Notes under the pieces: model-generated
Told to the model about the DNA's origin: nothing
Database searches by the model: none
The model's input: the letters and a program-made list of their open reading frames with translations, nothing else
Program-made: the position numbers and the translations under genes
In this document: piece after piece, positions 54,094-63,642 of the stretch
Layout of the letters: every line of letters begins with the position of its first letter
How positions within the stretch are numbered: position 1 is the first letter of the stretch
Origin: Cryobacterium glucosi
Lineage (GTDB): Bacteria; Actinomycetota; Actinomycetes; Actinomycetales; Microbacteriaceae
NCBI RefSeq assembly: GCF_004402235.1
Contig: NZ_SOFS01000012.1
Span: 372,001 to 436,000, forward strand
Reading direction: 5' to 3'
Length of the DNA stretch: 64,000 nucleotides

Positions 54094-54621
54094 TCAGACC
54101 GCCACGAGCGAGCGAAGTCCGGGGTGGAGGTCGCGCAGGGCGCGCTCGACGCGGGCGTGCAGGGTGAACCCGACGGCGGGACATCCGCTGCAGGAGCCGG
54201 TCAGGCGCACCGTGACGACCTCGTCGTGTGCAGAGACGAGCTCGACGACGCCGCCGTGGGAGCGGATGAAGTCGCCGACGCGCCCGGACAGCACGGTGCG
54301 GGCCGCCACGGCGAGGTCGGCGTCGCGCGTGCCGGGAGTCCCCGCAACGGCAGGAACCCACTCCGCGGGATTCTCGAGGGCGGCGTGCAGCGCGCTCCGC
54401 ACCGCCGCGCCCTCCGAGGACCAGCTGCAGGTCGCGGAAAGGCACGTCGTGACGGAGCCGGCACCGACCGTGAGCCCGGTGAGCACGCCGGTGTCGAGCA
54501 GGCGACCGAGGTCGCCCGGTGCCGATCGGACGGCACCGGTGAATCCGAGCGAACCGGGCGGCATCACCCAGCGGAGCGCCTCTGGGCGGTCGTGCACGGC
54601 TTCCGGGTGCAGCGGGATCAT
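54094..54621 (-). CDS. NifU-like (NFU-domain) protein of the feo operon
   Basis: A 175-aa protein with a C-terminal NFU domain holding the CxxC iron-sulfur motif (GSCSGCPA), preceded by a domain with a further Cys pair (TTCLSATCSW). It starts 1 nt after the feoB stop, so the two are translationally coupled. There is no feoC. The protein may supply or sense an Fe-S cluster for FeoB, the role proposed for FeoC in proteobacteria; this is inference. Confidence 0.85.
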   Translation of the reverse strand: MIPLHPEAVHDRPEALRWVMPPGSLGFTGAVRSAPGDLGRLLDTGVLTGLTVGAGSVTTCLSATCSWSSEGAAVRSALHAALENPAEWVPAVAGTPGTRDADLAVAARTVLSGRVGDFIRSHGGVVELVSAHDEVVTVRLTGSCSGCPAVGFTLHARVERALRDLHPGLRSLVAV

Positions 54622-54622
54622 C

Positions 54623-56593
54623 TCAGGCCGTCCCGGTCGCGAGTGCGACGATGCCGTGGACGATCCACGCCGAGCTCCAGGCCAGCACGAACATGTACCC
54701 GAACGCGATGGCCGGCCACTTCCAGGTGCCGGTTTCCCGCTTCATCACGCTCACCGTGGACATGCACTGCAGCGCATACACGAAGAAGACCAGAAGCGCG
54801 GCGATCGTCGGGGCCGTGAAGACCCGGTCGCCGGCATGGGCGCCGTCGGTGTACGTCATGGCGGAGAGGGCAGCGGACGGGTTGTCCGGGTCGTCGGCTG
54901 CGGCGATCTGGCCGAGCGTTGCCACGAAGGTCTCCCGCGCGGAGAGGGAGGCGACGACGCCGATGTTGACGCGCCAGTCGAAGCCGAGCGGCGCGAAGAC
55001 CGGTTCGACGGCACGGCCGATCGAGGCCGCCGCACTGTGGTCCATCACGAAGGACGTCACCGCGCCCTCATCCGTGACGTCGACACCGGATGCCGTCAGT
55101 TCTGCGGTCGAGTGCAACGGGAAGTTCAGGAGGAGCCACAGCACGATCGTCGTGAGCATGACGATCGTTCCGCACTTGCGCAGGAAGGCCCGGGACGAAT
55201 CCCACATCGTGAGGCAGATGGACCGCAGCGTCGGGACGCGATACGGCGGCATCTCCATGTAGAACGGCATCAGGAGGCCGTTCCGGTCCTGCACGGTCTT
55301 CACGATCCAGGCCGCGAGCATGGCAGACACCGCCCCGAGAAAGTAGAGGCAGAACATGATGACGCCCTGGGTCTGCAGCGGGCCGATGCGGGACTCCGGG
55401 CTGACGAGCATCCCGATCAGGAGGATGTAGACCGGCAGCCGTGCCGAGCAGGTCATCAGGGGCGCGCCCATCATCGTCGCGATGCGGTCCTTGGCCGACG
55501 GCAGCGTGCGGGTCGCCATGATCCCGGGGACCGCGCACGCGAAGGAACTCATCAGCGCGACGAACGCCCGGCCCTCGAGCCCCGCCCGCGACATGATGCG
55601 GTCCATCAGGAACGCGGCCCGGCACATGTAGCCGACGCCCTCGAGCAGGGAGATCAGCAGGAACATCAGCATGATCTGCGGGATGAAGACGACGACGGCG
55701 CCCACCCCTCCGATGATCGCGTCACCGAGCAGGCCCGCGAGCCAGGGCACCGGCACGAAGACGTCGACCAGTCCGGCGAGCCAGCCGAAGAACGTCTCCA
55801 CGAGTCCCTGCAGGGGTGCTGCGAAGGAGAAGATGATCTGGAAGAAGGTGACCATGACCGCGATGAAGATCGCGGTGCCCCACACCGGGTGCAGCAGCAC
55901 CGCGTCGATCCGCTGGGTGGTTTTGTCGGGCTGCGCCGGGCGGTACTCGCTCGCCAAAAGGATGGATTCGGTCCAGGCCTCGAGCTCGGCCGGGTCTGTC
56001 GGTGGATCGAGCACGGGCACCGCCCAGTTCCGCCAGCCGGCGATCTTCATGCGGAGTTCGGGGATGCCGATGCGCCGGTTGCCGATCACCCGGACCACCG
56101 GCACGCCGAGGGCCCGTTCGAGCCCGGCGATGTCGAGGCGCCCGCCGCGGGTGATGAGTTCGTCGGTGAGGGTCACGGCGATGCACACCGGCCGGTGCAG
56201 GCGCAGGACCTGCGACACGAGCCGCAGTGACCGCCAGAGCGTCGTCGCGTCGATCACGACGACCAGGGCGTCGGGCGATTCGACCCCGGTGAGCCGGCCC
56301 TGGAGCAGGTCGGTGACGATCTGCTCGTCCGGACTCACCGGCTCGAGGCCATAGGTGCCTGGCAGGTCCTCGACGACGAAATCCTGGCCGCCCGAGCGGA
56401 AGACGCCGACGGACCGGCCGACGGTGACGCCGGGATAGTTGCCGGTCTTCGCCCGGAGTCCTGTGAGGGCGTTGAAGATGCTCGTCTTGCCGGCGTTCGG
56501 GCTGCCGACGAGCGCCGTGCGCGGGGCGCCGGTGACGACGGTGCCGCCGGTCGGTCCGCCGTGGCAGTCCGGCCCGCTCGATGCGTCCGTCAC
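54623..56593 (-). CDS. feoB: Ferrous iron transporter B
   Basis: A 656-aa GTPase-coupled Fe(II) importer. The N-terminal G domain has G1 GSPNAGKT and G3 DLPGTYG. At the G4 position the sequence reads TLTD where FeoB proteins normally have NxxD, so nucleotide specificity may differ. Membrane Gate motifs follow, with cysteines in FACAVPGIM and MTCSARLPVY. The GTG start overlaps the feoA stop by 4 nt. Confidence 0.95.
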   Translation of the reverse strand: MTDASSGPDCHGGPTGGTVVTGAPRTALVGSPNAGKTSIFNALTGLRAKTGNYPGVTVGRSVGVFRSGGQDFVVEDLPGTYGLEPVSPDEQIVTDLLQGRLTGVESPDALVVVIDATTLWRSLRLVSQVLRLHRPVCIAVTLTDELITRGGRLDIAGLERALGVPVVRVIGNRRIGIPELRMKIAGWRNWAVPVLDPPTDPAELEAWTESILLASEYRPAQPDKTTQRIDAVLLHPVWGTAIFIAVMVTFFQIIFSFAAPLQGLVETFFGWLAGLVDVFVPVPWLAGLLGDAIIGGVGAVVVFIPQIMLMFLLISLLEGVGYMCRAAFLMDRIMSRAGLEGRAFVALMSSFACAVPGIMATRTLPSAKDRIATMMGAPLMTCSARLPVYILLIGMLVSPESRIGPLQTQGVIMFCLYFLGAVSAMLAAWIVKTVQDRNGLLMPFYMEMPPYRVPTLRSICLTMWDSSRAFLRKCGTIVMLTTIVLWLLLNFPLHSTAELTASGVDVTDEGAVTSFVMDHSAAASIGRAVEPVFAPLGFDWRVNIGVVASLSARETFVATLGQIAAADDPDNPSAALSAMTYTDGAHAGDRVFTAPTIAALLVFFVYALQCMSTVSVMKRETGTWKWPAIAFGYMFVLAWSSAWIVHGIVALATGTA

Positions 56594-56886
56594 AGAGTCG
56601 TTGTCACGCGGATGCCGCGGGCCTGCGCGAGTCGGAGGCAGATGTCGTAGCCACGGACCCGGTACACGGCAGGGTCTCCGAGCGGCGCCCGGCGGAGGAG
56701 CTCGATCCTGGCGCCGGCGACGAAGCCGAGGTCACCGAGGCGACCGGCGTACGGGGCCGTACCGTGGTCTCCCACATCGATGATGCGGGCAGGCACTCCG
56801 ATCGGCAGCGCCTCCAGGCCGCAGGGGTTCGACAGCGGAGGTGTGGTGGCCGCAGGCGATCCGTCTACCCGGCTGGACACTCTCAC
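56590..56886 (-). CDS. feoA: FeoA-domain protein
   Basis: A 98-aa protein with an SH3-like FeoA domain (about 28-95; GRLGDLGFVAGARIELL and YRVRGYDICLRLAQARGI are typical) and a short N-terminal extension. It is thought to assist FeoB. The GTG at 56886 has GGAG about 8 nt upstream. A DtxR/IdeR-type iron box lies about 70 bp upstream. Confidence 0.9.
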   Translation of the reverse strand: MRVSSRVDGSPAATTPPLSNPCGLEALPIGVPARIIDVGDHGTAPYAGRLGDLGFVAGARIELLRRAPLGDPAVYRVRGYDICLRLAQARGIRVTTTL

Positions 56887-56956
56887 TTCACGTTCTCCTC
56901 GGCGTCGTCGGGTCTCCCCGCCGACTGCGGAGCGCTCACCCTCAGCCTAGCTGAAG

Positions 56957-56975
56957 TTAGGGCAGGCTTACCTAC
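56957..56975 (-). promoter_or_regulatory. DtxR/IdeR-type iron box
   Basis: TTAGGGCAGGCTTACCTAC matches 15 of 19 positions of the consensus TTAGGTTAGGCTAACCTAA and lies upstream of feoA, so the operon should be repressed when iron is plentiful. Confidence 0.8.
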
Positions 56976-57055
56976 TCCCGCTCCCGGCCGGGTGGGTTCG
57001 CCCGCTCGCTCGCTGCGCCTATGCCGGATACTGGGTTCGGAAAGCGGGAGCGAAA

Positions 57056-57307
57056 ATGACAGGAATAACGCCAGGGCGGTACCGGCACTACAAGGGCAAT
57101 CTGTACGACGTGATCGGCGTCGCCCGGCACTCGGAGACCGAGGAGGAGCTCGTCGTCTACACGGCGCTTTACGGCGATCGTGGCCTGTGGGTGCGTCCCC
57201 TGGTGATGTTCCTGGAGTCCGTCAACATCGACGGACAGGCGGTTCCCCGGTTCGCCCCGATCGACACCGACGCCGCAGCGCACTCCGTGCTGGATATCCG
57301 GGACTGA
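57056..57307 (+). CDS. DUF1653 protein
   Basis: An 83-aa protein of the DUF1653 family: GRYRHYKGNLYDVIGVARHSETEEELVVY, then GLWVRPLVMFLE. Function unknown. The ATG at 57056 has GGGAGCGA upstream. It is divergent from feoA, so their promoters share about 170 bp and the iron box may also touch this gene. Confidence 0.9.
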   Translation: MTGITPGRYRHYKGNLYDVIGVARHSETEEELVVYTALYGDRGLWVRPLVMFLESVNIDGQAVPRFAPIDTDAAAHSVLDIRD

Positions 57308-57350
57308 ATATTCCGAGCTGACATCGTGCTGGAAGCAGCTCTGATACAGG

Positions 57351-57378
57351 AAAAGCCCCGACCGAAGTCGGGGCTTTT
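57351..57378. terminator. Bidirectional terminator
   Basis: A 12-bp perfect stem (AAAAGCCCCGAC / GTCGGGGCTTTT) with a CGAA loop, between the DUF1653 gene and the converging tRNA-Ala gene. Confidence 0.92.
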
Positions 57379-57385
57379 CCTGTCT

Positions 57386-57461
57386 TGGTGGATCCGAGGG
57401 GATTCGAACCCCTGACCCCCTGCATGCCATGCAGGTGCGCTACCAGCTGCGCCACGGACCC
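57386..57461 (-). tRNA. tRNA-Ala (GGC)
   Basis: A complete 76-nt tRNA with an encoded CCA. The acceptor stem GGGTCCG/CGGATCC includes the G3-U70 pair that marks alanine tRNAs. The anticodon stem-loop CCTGC-ATGGCAT-GCAGG gives anticodon GGC. The T-arm is GGGGTTCGAATCCCC. Confidence 0.97.
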
Positions 57462-57534
57462 AGATTGTGTTTCAGGTTTTCCCCCGAAACAACTTCTCTA
57501 GGCTACTACATGCGGAAGCCTGTTGTGACCACTG

Positions 57535-57912
57535 TCAGTCCTGGACCTTGTGGACGGGCAGTTCGATCGGGATGACGGGGCAGTCCTTCCAGAGTCGCTC
57601 GAGGGAATAGTACACGCGCTCCTCCTCGTGGAAGACGTGCACGACGAGGTCGCCGAAGTCGACGAGAACCCAGCGACCCTCAGCGCGGCCTTCGCGGCGC
57701 AGCGGCTTGTGACCGGCTGCGGTGAGCTGGTCTTCGATCTCGCCGGCGATGGCGACGACGTTGCGCTCGGAGCGGCCGGTGACGATGAGGAAGATGTCGG
57801 TCAGTGGGAGAGGGCTGGAAACGTCGATCGCGACGAGGTCCTCCCCCGCTTTCGAGTCTGCGGCGGCGGCGGCCAGCTTGAGGAGCTCGAGAGCGTGGGC
57901 AGAAGCGGTCAT
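57535..57912 (-). CDS. rsfS: Ribosomal silencing factor RsfS
   Basis: A 125-aa RsfS/DUF143 protein that binds L14 on the large subunit and blocks subunit joining under starvation. Blocks are KAGEDLVAIDVSSPLPLTD, RNVVAIAGEIEDQL, GRWVLVDFGDLVVHVFHEEER and YYSLERLW. It lies directly upstream of the tRNA-Ala gene. No good ribosome site is seen. Confidence 0.95.
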   Translation of the reverse strand: MTASAHALELLKLAAAAADSKAGEDLVAIDVSSPLPLTDIFLIVTGRSERNVVAIAGEIEDQLTAAGHKPLRREGRAEGRWVLVDFGDLVVHVFHEEERVYYSLERLWKDCPVIPIELPVHKVQD

Positions 57913-57952
57913 CGAATGAATCCCTGTGTTAGTGAAAGCGAGTGAAATGGCA

Positions 57953-59074
57953 TTAAAAGATGTGGAGGAAGTAGCCGACCGCGAACAGGGCCAGCACGCC
58001 GACGGCGAGCACGCCGACGGTGACGGTGAGAACGGTGGGAAGCGTGAGTCCGCGCTGTTTCGGCGGGGCCATGACGCCTCGGGTCGACGCGTGGGTGCTG
58101 ACGGCGCGACTGGCGCTCACCGGGACGATCCCGTTGCGGTGGCCGCCCTCGTCGAGCTGGTCGAGCATGCGGTCCATCTCGGAGGAGTCGTAGACGTTGG
58201 GGTGCACCCCGGTTTCGCCGAGGCTGCGTGGCAGGTCGATCGAGCCCGTGATCATGATTTCACCGGTACTCGTCAGCGGACCAGAGGAGTTGCCCTGGTG
58301 CGGGATCGAGGGAAGGATCAGCGCGTTCGTCGTGGTCGGGATGCCGCCGGCGCTCACGCCCTGGTTCACCAGCTGGTCGAACGGGGCGAGCGTCTCGAAC
58401 CCGGGCAGCAGGTCGTTCTCTTCGCCGCGGTCGAGCGACCAGTGCCCGACAGGAGGGTGCAGGGAGCCGGGACGGGTCTCGCCGACGGGGCTCGGCGCGA
58501 CGTCGACCATGAAGGCGATGGGTTCCGGCTCGACCGGGCGACCCTGCGGGCGGACATTGTCCTGCTCCTCGGCGGGGGAAGCTGGCGTAGTGAGGGGTCG
58601 GGATGCGGTGAGCGTCGCGACGGCCGCGAGCAGGGAATCCTCGGCCGGAGGCGCTTCGGCGGATTGCAAGGCGCGGAGTTCGCGCCGGGTCAGGGTGTGC
58701 TCGCGGACCGGAACGTCCGCGGCAGTCCCGGCGCTGGTTTCACCGGGAGTCTCGACGGCGTCGGTCGTTGCGCCGGATTCCGGCGCCGCCGGGGTTTCAG
58801 CTTCGGCTTCAGCTTCGGCTTCGGGAACGAGCTCAGCGAGGATGACGGGTCCGGATTCGGCCGCGGGTCCACCGGTCGACGGCAGGACCAGAAGAGACTC
58901 GGGCTCGACAGTGGGGGCATCCGCTGACGGGGCCGCCGGGGTGACCGGTTGCGCGGGCTGCGTGTGGTGCGGGGAGTGTTTCTGCGCAGCGGAGGGCGCG
59001 TCGGGCTGGTGCCCGTTTGCCAACTCGCGCGCTTGACGACGCGTCAGTGGCGGTGGGTTAGTACCCAACGTCAT
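57953..59074 (-). CDS. Hypothetical Pro/Ala/Glu-rich membrane-anchored protein, 373 aa
   Basis: No family recognised. The first 330 residues are low-complexity and rich in Pro, Ala, Glu and Thr. They are interrupted by two LTRR-starting helices ([10 protein letters not shown] near 10 and [10 protein letters not shown] near 135) and by a more ordered stretch [17 protein letters not shown] near 285. One membrane segment (about 346-370) ends the protein, so most of it is cytoplasmic or exposed depending on orientation. It overlaps nadD by 4 nt (ATGA) and lies between nadD and rsfS. Confidence 0.85.
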   Translation of the reverse strand: MTLGTNPPPLTRRQARELANGHQPDAPSAAQKHSPHHTQPAQPVTPAAPSADAPTVEPESLLVLPSTGGPAAESGPVILAELVPEAEAEAEAETPAAPESGATTDAVETPGETSAGTAADVPVREHTLTRRELRALQSAEAPPAEDSLLAAVATLTASRPLTTPASPAEEQDNVRPQGRPVEPEPIAFMVDVAPSPVGETRPGSLHPPVGHWSLDRGEENDLLPGFETLAPFDQLVNQGVSAGGIPTTTNALILPSIPHQGNSSGPLTSTGEIMITGSIDLPRSLGETGVHPNVYDSSEMDRMLDQLDEGGHRNGIVPVSASRAVSTHASTRGVMAPPKQRGLTLPTVLTVTVGVLAVGVLALFAVGYFLHIF

Positions 59075-59664
59075 GCCACACTCCGATACAGATGATGCTT
59101 TGAGATGTACTGGACGACCCCGTCGGGAACCAGATACCAGACCGGGAAACCCCGGTTCACGCGTGCACGGCAGTCGGTGGACGATATCGACAATGCCGGA
59201 ACTTCCAGCAAGCTTACGTCCTGGTTCGGCAATCCCGAAATGGTGAGCTCATGTCCCGGTCGACTCACAGCGACGAAATGGGCGAGGTCCCAGAGTTCCT
59301 GCACGTCTTTCCAGCTCAGGATCTGGCGGATGGCGTCGGCACCGGTGATGAAGAACAGTTCGGCATCAGGGCGCTGGGCGTGCAGGTCGCGCAGGGTGTC
59401 GATCGTGTACGTCGGGCCGACCCTGTCGATGTCGACGCGGCTCACGGTGAAACGGGGGTTCGACGCCGTCGCGATCACGGTCATCAGGTAGCGGTGTTCG
59501 GTTTCGGTCACGTCGCTCTTCTGCCACGGCTGCCCGGTCGGCACGAAGACGACCTCGTCGAGGTGGAAGCTCTGCGCCACCTCACTCGCGGCGACGAGGT
59601 GGCCGTGGTGGATGGGATCGAAGGTGCCGCCCATGACGCCGATGCGGGGGCGGCGCTCAGTCAC
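59071..59664 (-). CDS. nadD: Nicotinate-nucleotide adenylyltransferase
   Basis: A 197-aa NadD that adenylates nicotinate mononucleotide in NAD synthesis. The nucleotidyltransferase motif is [12 protein letters not shown], and the C-terminal [11 protein letters not shown] corresponds to the ISSTxxR motif. [13 protein letters not shown] is the conserved substrate block. The GTG at 59664 is chosen because the upstream frame overlaps the 48-aa gene and is Arg/Ser-rich. Confidence 0.95.
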   Translation of the reverse strand: MTERRPRIGVMGGTFDPIHHGHLVAASEVAQSFHLDEVVFVPTGQPWQKSDVTETEHRYLMTVIATASNPRFTVSRVDIDRVGPTYTIDTLRDLHAQRPDAELFFITGADAIRQILSWKDVQELWDLAHFVAVSRPGHELTISGLPNQDVSLLEVPALSISSTDCRARVNRGFPVWYLVPDGVVQYISKHHLYRSVA

Positions 59665-59677
59665 GGAGACGGTGTCC

Positions 59678-59824
59678 CTAGTGCTCGTCGACGCGGCCGT
59701 GCGCTGCGGCGTATGCGCGCGCCTTTTCGGCGTGGCGGTTGGCGACATCGCGGTAGGACCAGACGACCCCGCCGAGGGCGCCGAAGGTGACCAGGGCAAT
59801 CAGGCCGTAGACGAACGTCGGCAT
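59678..59824 (-). CDS. Small single-TM protein, 48 aa
   Basis: A short gene with a clear AAAGGAG ribosome site 6 nt before the ATG at 59824. Residues about 4-25 form a membrane segment ([21 protein letters not shown]), followed by a basic, Ala-rich cytoplasmic tail rich in His, Arg and Lys. It lies 13 nt before nadD, so it is in the same operon. Function unknown. Confidence 0.8.
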   Translation of the reverse strand: MPTFVYGLIALVTFGALGGVVWSYRDVANRHAEKARAYAAAHGRVDEH

Positions 59825-59894
59825 ATACACTCCTTTTCTGCGGGACGGCACGCGTGACGTGCAGTACCGCACCATTCTAGTGGGGCCGTTCGGA

Positions 59895-61163
59895 CTAGGC
59901 CCGCACCTGTCCGCTGCCGCGCACGATCCACTTCGTGCTCGTGAGTTCCTGGAGTCCCATCGGGCCTCGGGCGTGCAGTTTCTGGGTGGAGATGCCCACC
60001 TCGGCACCGAAGCCGAATTCGCCGCCATCGGTGAACCGGGTCGATGCGTTGACCATGACGGCCGCGGAATCCACTTCGTTCAGGAACCGTTCGGAGTTGA
60101 CGATGTCGTTCGTGATGATCGACTCGGTGTGGCCCGTCGAATACCGGCGGATGTGCGCGAGCGCCCCATCGAGGCCGGGAACGACCGCGACCGCGAGGTC
60201 GAGGCTCATGTATTCCGTCTCCCAGTCGAATTCGGTCGCGGGGACGGCGTCCGGGAAGAGCGCCTGGACGCGGGCGTCGCCGTGGATGGTGACCCCGGAG
60301 GCGGCGAGACGACCGAGGACGGCAGGCAGGAGACGGTCAGCGGCGCCCTCGTGGACGAGGAGGGTCTCGACGGCGTTGCAGACGCTCGGGCGCTGCACCT
60401 TCGAGTTGTGCACGATCTCGACGGCCCAATCCCGGTTGGCGCTCTCGTCGAGGAAAATGTGCACGACGCCGGCACCGGTCTCGATGACCGGGACCTTCGA
60501 CTGGGTGACGACGGCATTGATCAGGCCGGCACTTCCGCGCGGAATGAGCACGTCGACCTGGCCGCGGGCCTGCATGAGTTCGGTCGCGCCCTCGCGCCCG
60601 AAGGGATCGATGGTCTGCACCACGTCCCCCGGCAGGCCGACGGAGTCGATGGCTGACTGGAGGAGGGCGACCAGGACCCGGTTGGTGTTCTCGGCGGCGG
60701 ATCCGCCGCGGAGGACGACGGCGTTGCCGCTCTTGAGCGCGAGCGCCGCGATATCGACGGTCACGTTGGGCCGCGCCTCGTAGATGACGCCGACGACGCC
60801 GAAGGGCACCCGCACCTGGCTGATCTTCACACCGTTGGGCAGGCTGCTGCCTCGGACGACCTCGCCGACGGGGTCTGTCAGGAGCGCGATCTGGAGCACA
60901 GCGTCCGCGAGGCCGGCCACGCGGGCCTCATCGAGGGTGAGCCGGTCGAGGAGACCGGTACTGAGTCCGTTTGCGGCGCCGGCGGCGAGGTCGTCACGGT
61001 TCGCCACGAGGATGTCTGCCGTGTTCCTGCGCAGGGAGTCCGCGATCGCGGTGAGCGCCCTGTTCTTCTGCGAGGTCGGAGTGGACGCGAGGACGATCGA
61101 GGCCCTGCGCGCCGCATCGAGGGTCAGGGTGAGCCGGAGGGAGTCGACGGGTGACTGCAGCAT
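59895..61163 (-). CDS. proA: Gamma-glutamyl phosphate reductase
   Basis: A 422-aa NADPH-dependent enzyme of proline synthesis that reduces glutamyl-5-phosphate to the semialdehyde. The catalytic cysteine is in RPSVCNAVETLL. Cofactor and family blocks GVIYEARPNVTVDIAAL, VLRGGSAAENTN and the late FTDGGEFGFGAEVGIST are present. The ATG at 61163 has TAAACT 6 nt upstream, suggesting a leaderless promoter of its own although proB lies just 52 nt before it. Confidence 0.96.
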   Translation of the reverse strand: MLQSPVDSLRLTLTLDAARRASIVLASTPTSQKNRALTAIADSLRRNTADILVANRDDLAAGAANGLSTGLLDRLTLDEARVAGLADAVLQIALLTDPVGEVVRGSSLPNGVKISQVRVPFGVVGVIYEARPNVTVDIAALALKSGNAVVLRGGSAAENTNRVLVALLQSAIDSVGLPGDVVQTIDPFGREGATELMQARGQVDVLIPRGSAGLINAVVTQSKVPVIETGAGVVHIFLDESANRDWAVEIVHNSKVQRPSVCNAVETLLVHEGAADRLLPAVLGRLAASGVTIHGDARVQALFPDAVPATEFDWETEYMSLDLAVAVVPGLDGALAHIRRYSTGHTESIITNDIVNSERFLNEVDSAAVMVNASTRFTDGGEFGFGAEVGISTQKLHARGPMGLQELTSTKWIVRGSGQVRA

Positions 61164-61169
61164 GCCGGT

Positions 61170-61175
61170 AGTTTA
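61170..61175 (-). promoter_or_regulatory. -10 box, leaderless proA
   Basis: TAAACT, then 6 nt (ACCGGC), then ATG on the minus strand. Confidence 0.5.
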
Positions 61176-61215
61176 CGGCACGTTTCCCACCCCCGCGGGG
61201 CCAGGACCGGACAGG

Positions 61216-62001
61216 TTACAGCCGGGGAGTCGGTTCGAACCAGGTGCCGACGTAATCGCCGCGCAGGGCCTGGGCGACGAGCCCTGTCGAGGTGACCAGC
61301 ACGGCCGTTCCAGCTTCCGCTGCAATCCGGGCCGCTGACACCTTCGTACCGGCCCCACCGGTGCCGACACCGGAGGAGCTCGCGCCGAATTCCACGCCGG
61401 GAAGCCGGTCGCCTGCCGCGATGTGCGGGATGCGTTCCGCCCCTGGGAGATGCGGCGGGCGGGTATAGAGGGCGTCGACGTCGCTCAGAAGCACGAGGAG
61501 GTCGGCTCCGATCAGGGTCGCGACGAGGGCCGCGAGCCTGTCATTGTCGCCGAAGCGGATCTCGTGGGTGGCGACGGTGTCGTTCTCGTTCACGATCGGG
61601 AGGATCCGCAGCCCGAGCAGCCGGTTCATCGCGCGGCGCGCATTGGACCGGTGTGACGGGTTCTCGAGGTCGCCGGCGGTGAGCAGCACCTGCCCGGCGA
61701 TGATCGAGTAGCGCCGGAGACTGTCCTGGTAGCGGAAGATCAGGAGGTTCTGGCCGACGGAGGCCGCGGCCTGCTGGGTTGCGAGGTCGGTGGGCCGTTC
61801 CTCGAGGTTGAGGTACGGCATCCCGGTCGCGATCGCACCGGAGGAGACCAGGACGATCTCGGCGCCGCGGGCGTGCGCCTCGGCGAGGGCGTCGACGAGC
61901 GGGGAGATCTGCGACACGTTCGCGCCGCTGATCGAGGATGACCCGACCTTCACGACGATGCGTGCCGCCGTCTTGATGTCGTCCCGCCCGAGGACGCTCA
62001 C
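61216..62001 (-). CDS. proB: Glutamate 5-kinase (no PUA domain)
   Basis: A 261-aa amino-acid kinase that starts proline synthesis. Blocks are [41 protein letters not shown] and [10 protein letters not shown], with [15 protein letters not shown] closing the ATP site. It stops after the kinase domain, whereas E. coli ProB has a further C-terminal PUA domain of about 100 residues. The GTG at 62001 overlaps the obgE stop by 4 nt. Confidence 0.95.
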   Translation of the reverse strand: MSVLGRDDIKTAARIVVKVGSSSISGANVSQISPLVDALAEAHARGAEIVLVSSGAIATGMPYLNLEERPTDLATQQAAASVGQNLLIFRYQDSLRRYSIIAGQVLLTAGDLENPSHRSNARRAMNRLLGLRILPIVNENDTVATHEIRFGDNDRLAALVATLIGADLLVLLSDVDALYTRPPHLPGAERIPHIAAGDRLPGVEFGASSSGVGTGGAGTKVSAARIAAEAGTAVLVTSTGLVAQALRGDYVGTWFEPTPRL

Positions 62002-63563
62002 TCGGAGTCTTCCTGGCTGCTTTCCGAGCCTGCTGGGGCGCTCTCGCCGTTGTACTCGACCTCGCCAGAGGTCCACATTCCGGCGTCGCGCTCGCGGATG
62101 AGCTCGGCACGGGCGGCCGCCTTGGCGTCCATCCGGCCGAAGTACTCTTCCCGGCGCTCGCTGCTCGTGCGACGCTTCGAGTCGTCCAGGCGGGTGTCGG
62201 TGCCGCGGGGGGCCGTGATGAGCTCCGCCGTCGACGTGAGAGTGGGCTCCCAGTCGAAGACGACACCGTTGCCTGCGCCGATGATCACGGTCGAGCCGGC
62301 GACGGCTCCCGCCTTGAAGAGTTCGTTCTCGATGCCGAGCTTGGCCAGGCGGTCGGCGAGGAAGCCGACGGCCTCGTCGTTGGTGAAGTCGGTCTGCTGC
62401 ACCCAGCGCTCGGGCTTGGTGCCGATGATGCGGTAGATGTTGCCGAACGAGCCGCCCTCGACCTTGACGACGAAACCGCTGTCGTCGACGGCCTTCGGAC
62501 GGATGATGATGCGCGGCTTGGCCGCGAGTGCCGCGGCGGACTCGATGCGGCCTGCTTCGACGAGTTCGGCGAGGGCATAGTTCAGCTGGCGGAGGCCCTC
62601 GTGGCTGACGGTGGAGATCTCGAAGACGCGGTAGCCGCGGGCTTCGAGGTCTGCCTTGACGAAGTCCGCGAGTTCGCGGGCCTCTGGAACGTCGATCTTG
62701 TTGAGCGCGACCAGCTGGGGACGGTCGAGGAGGGGTTTCTGGCCTTCCGGAACCGGGTAGGCGCCGAGTTCTCCGAGGATCACGTCGAGGTCGCTGAGCG
62801 GGTCGCGGTCGGGGTCGAGGGTCGCGCAGTCGAGGATGTGCAGGAGAGCTGTGCAGCGTTCGACGTGGCGCAGGAATTCGAGGCCGAGGCCCTTGCCCTC
62901 GCTCGCGCCCTCGATCAGGCCGGGAACGTCTGCCACCGTGTAGCGCACCTCGCCGGCGTCGACGACGCCCAGGTTCGGGAACAGGGTCGTGAAGGGGTAG
63001 TCAGCGATCTTGGGCCTCGCGGCGGACATGGCCGCGATCAGGCTGGACTTGCCTGCGGAGGGATAGCCGACGAAGGCGACGTCCGCAACAGTCTTGAGCT
63101 CGAGCTGGACATCGCCTTCCCAGCCGTAGGTGCCGAGGAGTGCGAAACCGGGGGCCTTGCGCTTCGAGGAGGCGAGTGCGGCGTTGCCGAGCCCGCCCTG
63201 GCCGCCGGGGGCCACGACGATCCGGAAACCCGGTTCGGTCATGTCGGCGAGTTCGTTGCCGTCGACGTCCTTGACGACGGTGCCGAGGGGTACGGAGAGT
63301 TCCATGATCTCGCTGCTGAAACCGGCGCGGTGGTCGCCCATGCCGGGACCGCCGTTGACGGAGCTGCGGTGCGGGGACCGGTGGAAGCCGAGGAGCGTGG
63401 TCACCTGGGGATCGGCGACGAGCACGATGTCGCCGCCGTTTCCGCCGTTGCCGCCGTCGGGGCCGGCCAGGGGCTTGAACTTCTCCCGCTTGACGGACAC
63501 ACAGCCGTTGCCGCCGTTGCCCGCGCGCAGGTGCAGCGTGACCTGGTCAACGAATGTGGCCAT
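61998..63563 (-). CDS. obgE: Obg-family GTPase
   Basis: A 521-aa ribosome-associated GTPase. The Gly-rich N-terminal OBG fold is followed by the G domain with G1 [10 protein letters not shown]3 DVPGLIEGA and G4 NKID. The C-terminal OCT domain extends to about residue 440, and a charged tail of about 80 residues follows, longer than in E. coli Obg. The ATG at 63563 follows GAAAGGGG. It heads obgE-proB. Confidence 0.96.
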   Translation of the reverse strand: MATFVDQVTLHLRAGNGGNGCVSVKREKFKPLAGPDGGNGGNGGDIVLVADPQVTTLLGFHRSPHRSSVNGGPGMGDHRAGFSSEIMELSVPLGTVVKDVDGNELADMTEPGFRIVVAPGGQGGLGNAALASSKRKAPGFALLGTYGWEGDVQLELKTVADVAFVGYPSAGKSSLIAAMSAARPKIADYPFTTLFPNLGVVDAGEVRYTVADVPGLIEGASEGKGLGLEFLRHVERCTALLHILDCATLDPDRDPLSDLDVILGELGAYPVPEGQKPLLDRPQLVALNKIDVPEARELADFVKADLEARGYRVFEISTVSHEGLRQLNYALAELVEAGRIESAAALAAKPRIIIRPKAVDDSGFVVKVEGGSFGNIYRIIGTKPERWVQQTDFTNDEAVGFLADRLAKLGIENELFKAGAVAGSTVIIGAGNGVVFDWEPTLTSTAELITAPRGTDTRLDDSKRRTSSERREEYFGRMDAKAAARAELIRERDAGMWTSGEVEYNGESAPAGSESSQEDSE

Positions 63564-63587
63564 GGGGGTGCCCCTTTCAGGTGGCGT

Positions 63588-63621
63588 AAAACAAGCAGAG
63601 GGCGAGCCGAAGCCCGCCCTC
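63588..63621 (-). terminator. Terminator after rpmA
   Basis: On the minus strand GAGGGCG-G-GC / GC-T-CGCCCTC with a TTCG loop, then TGCTTGTTTT. It separates rpmA from obgE. Confidence 0.8.
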
Positions 63622-63642
63622 ACGCTTACAGATTGTGGATGC

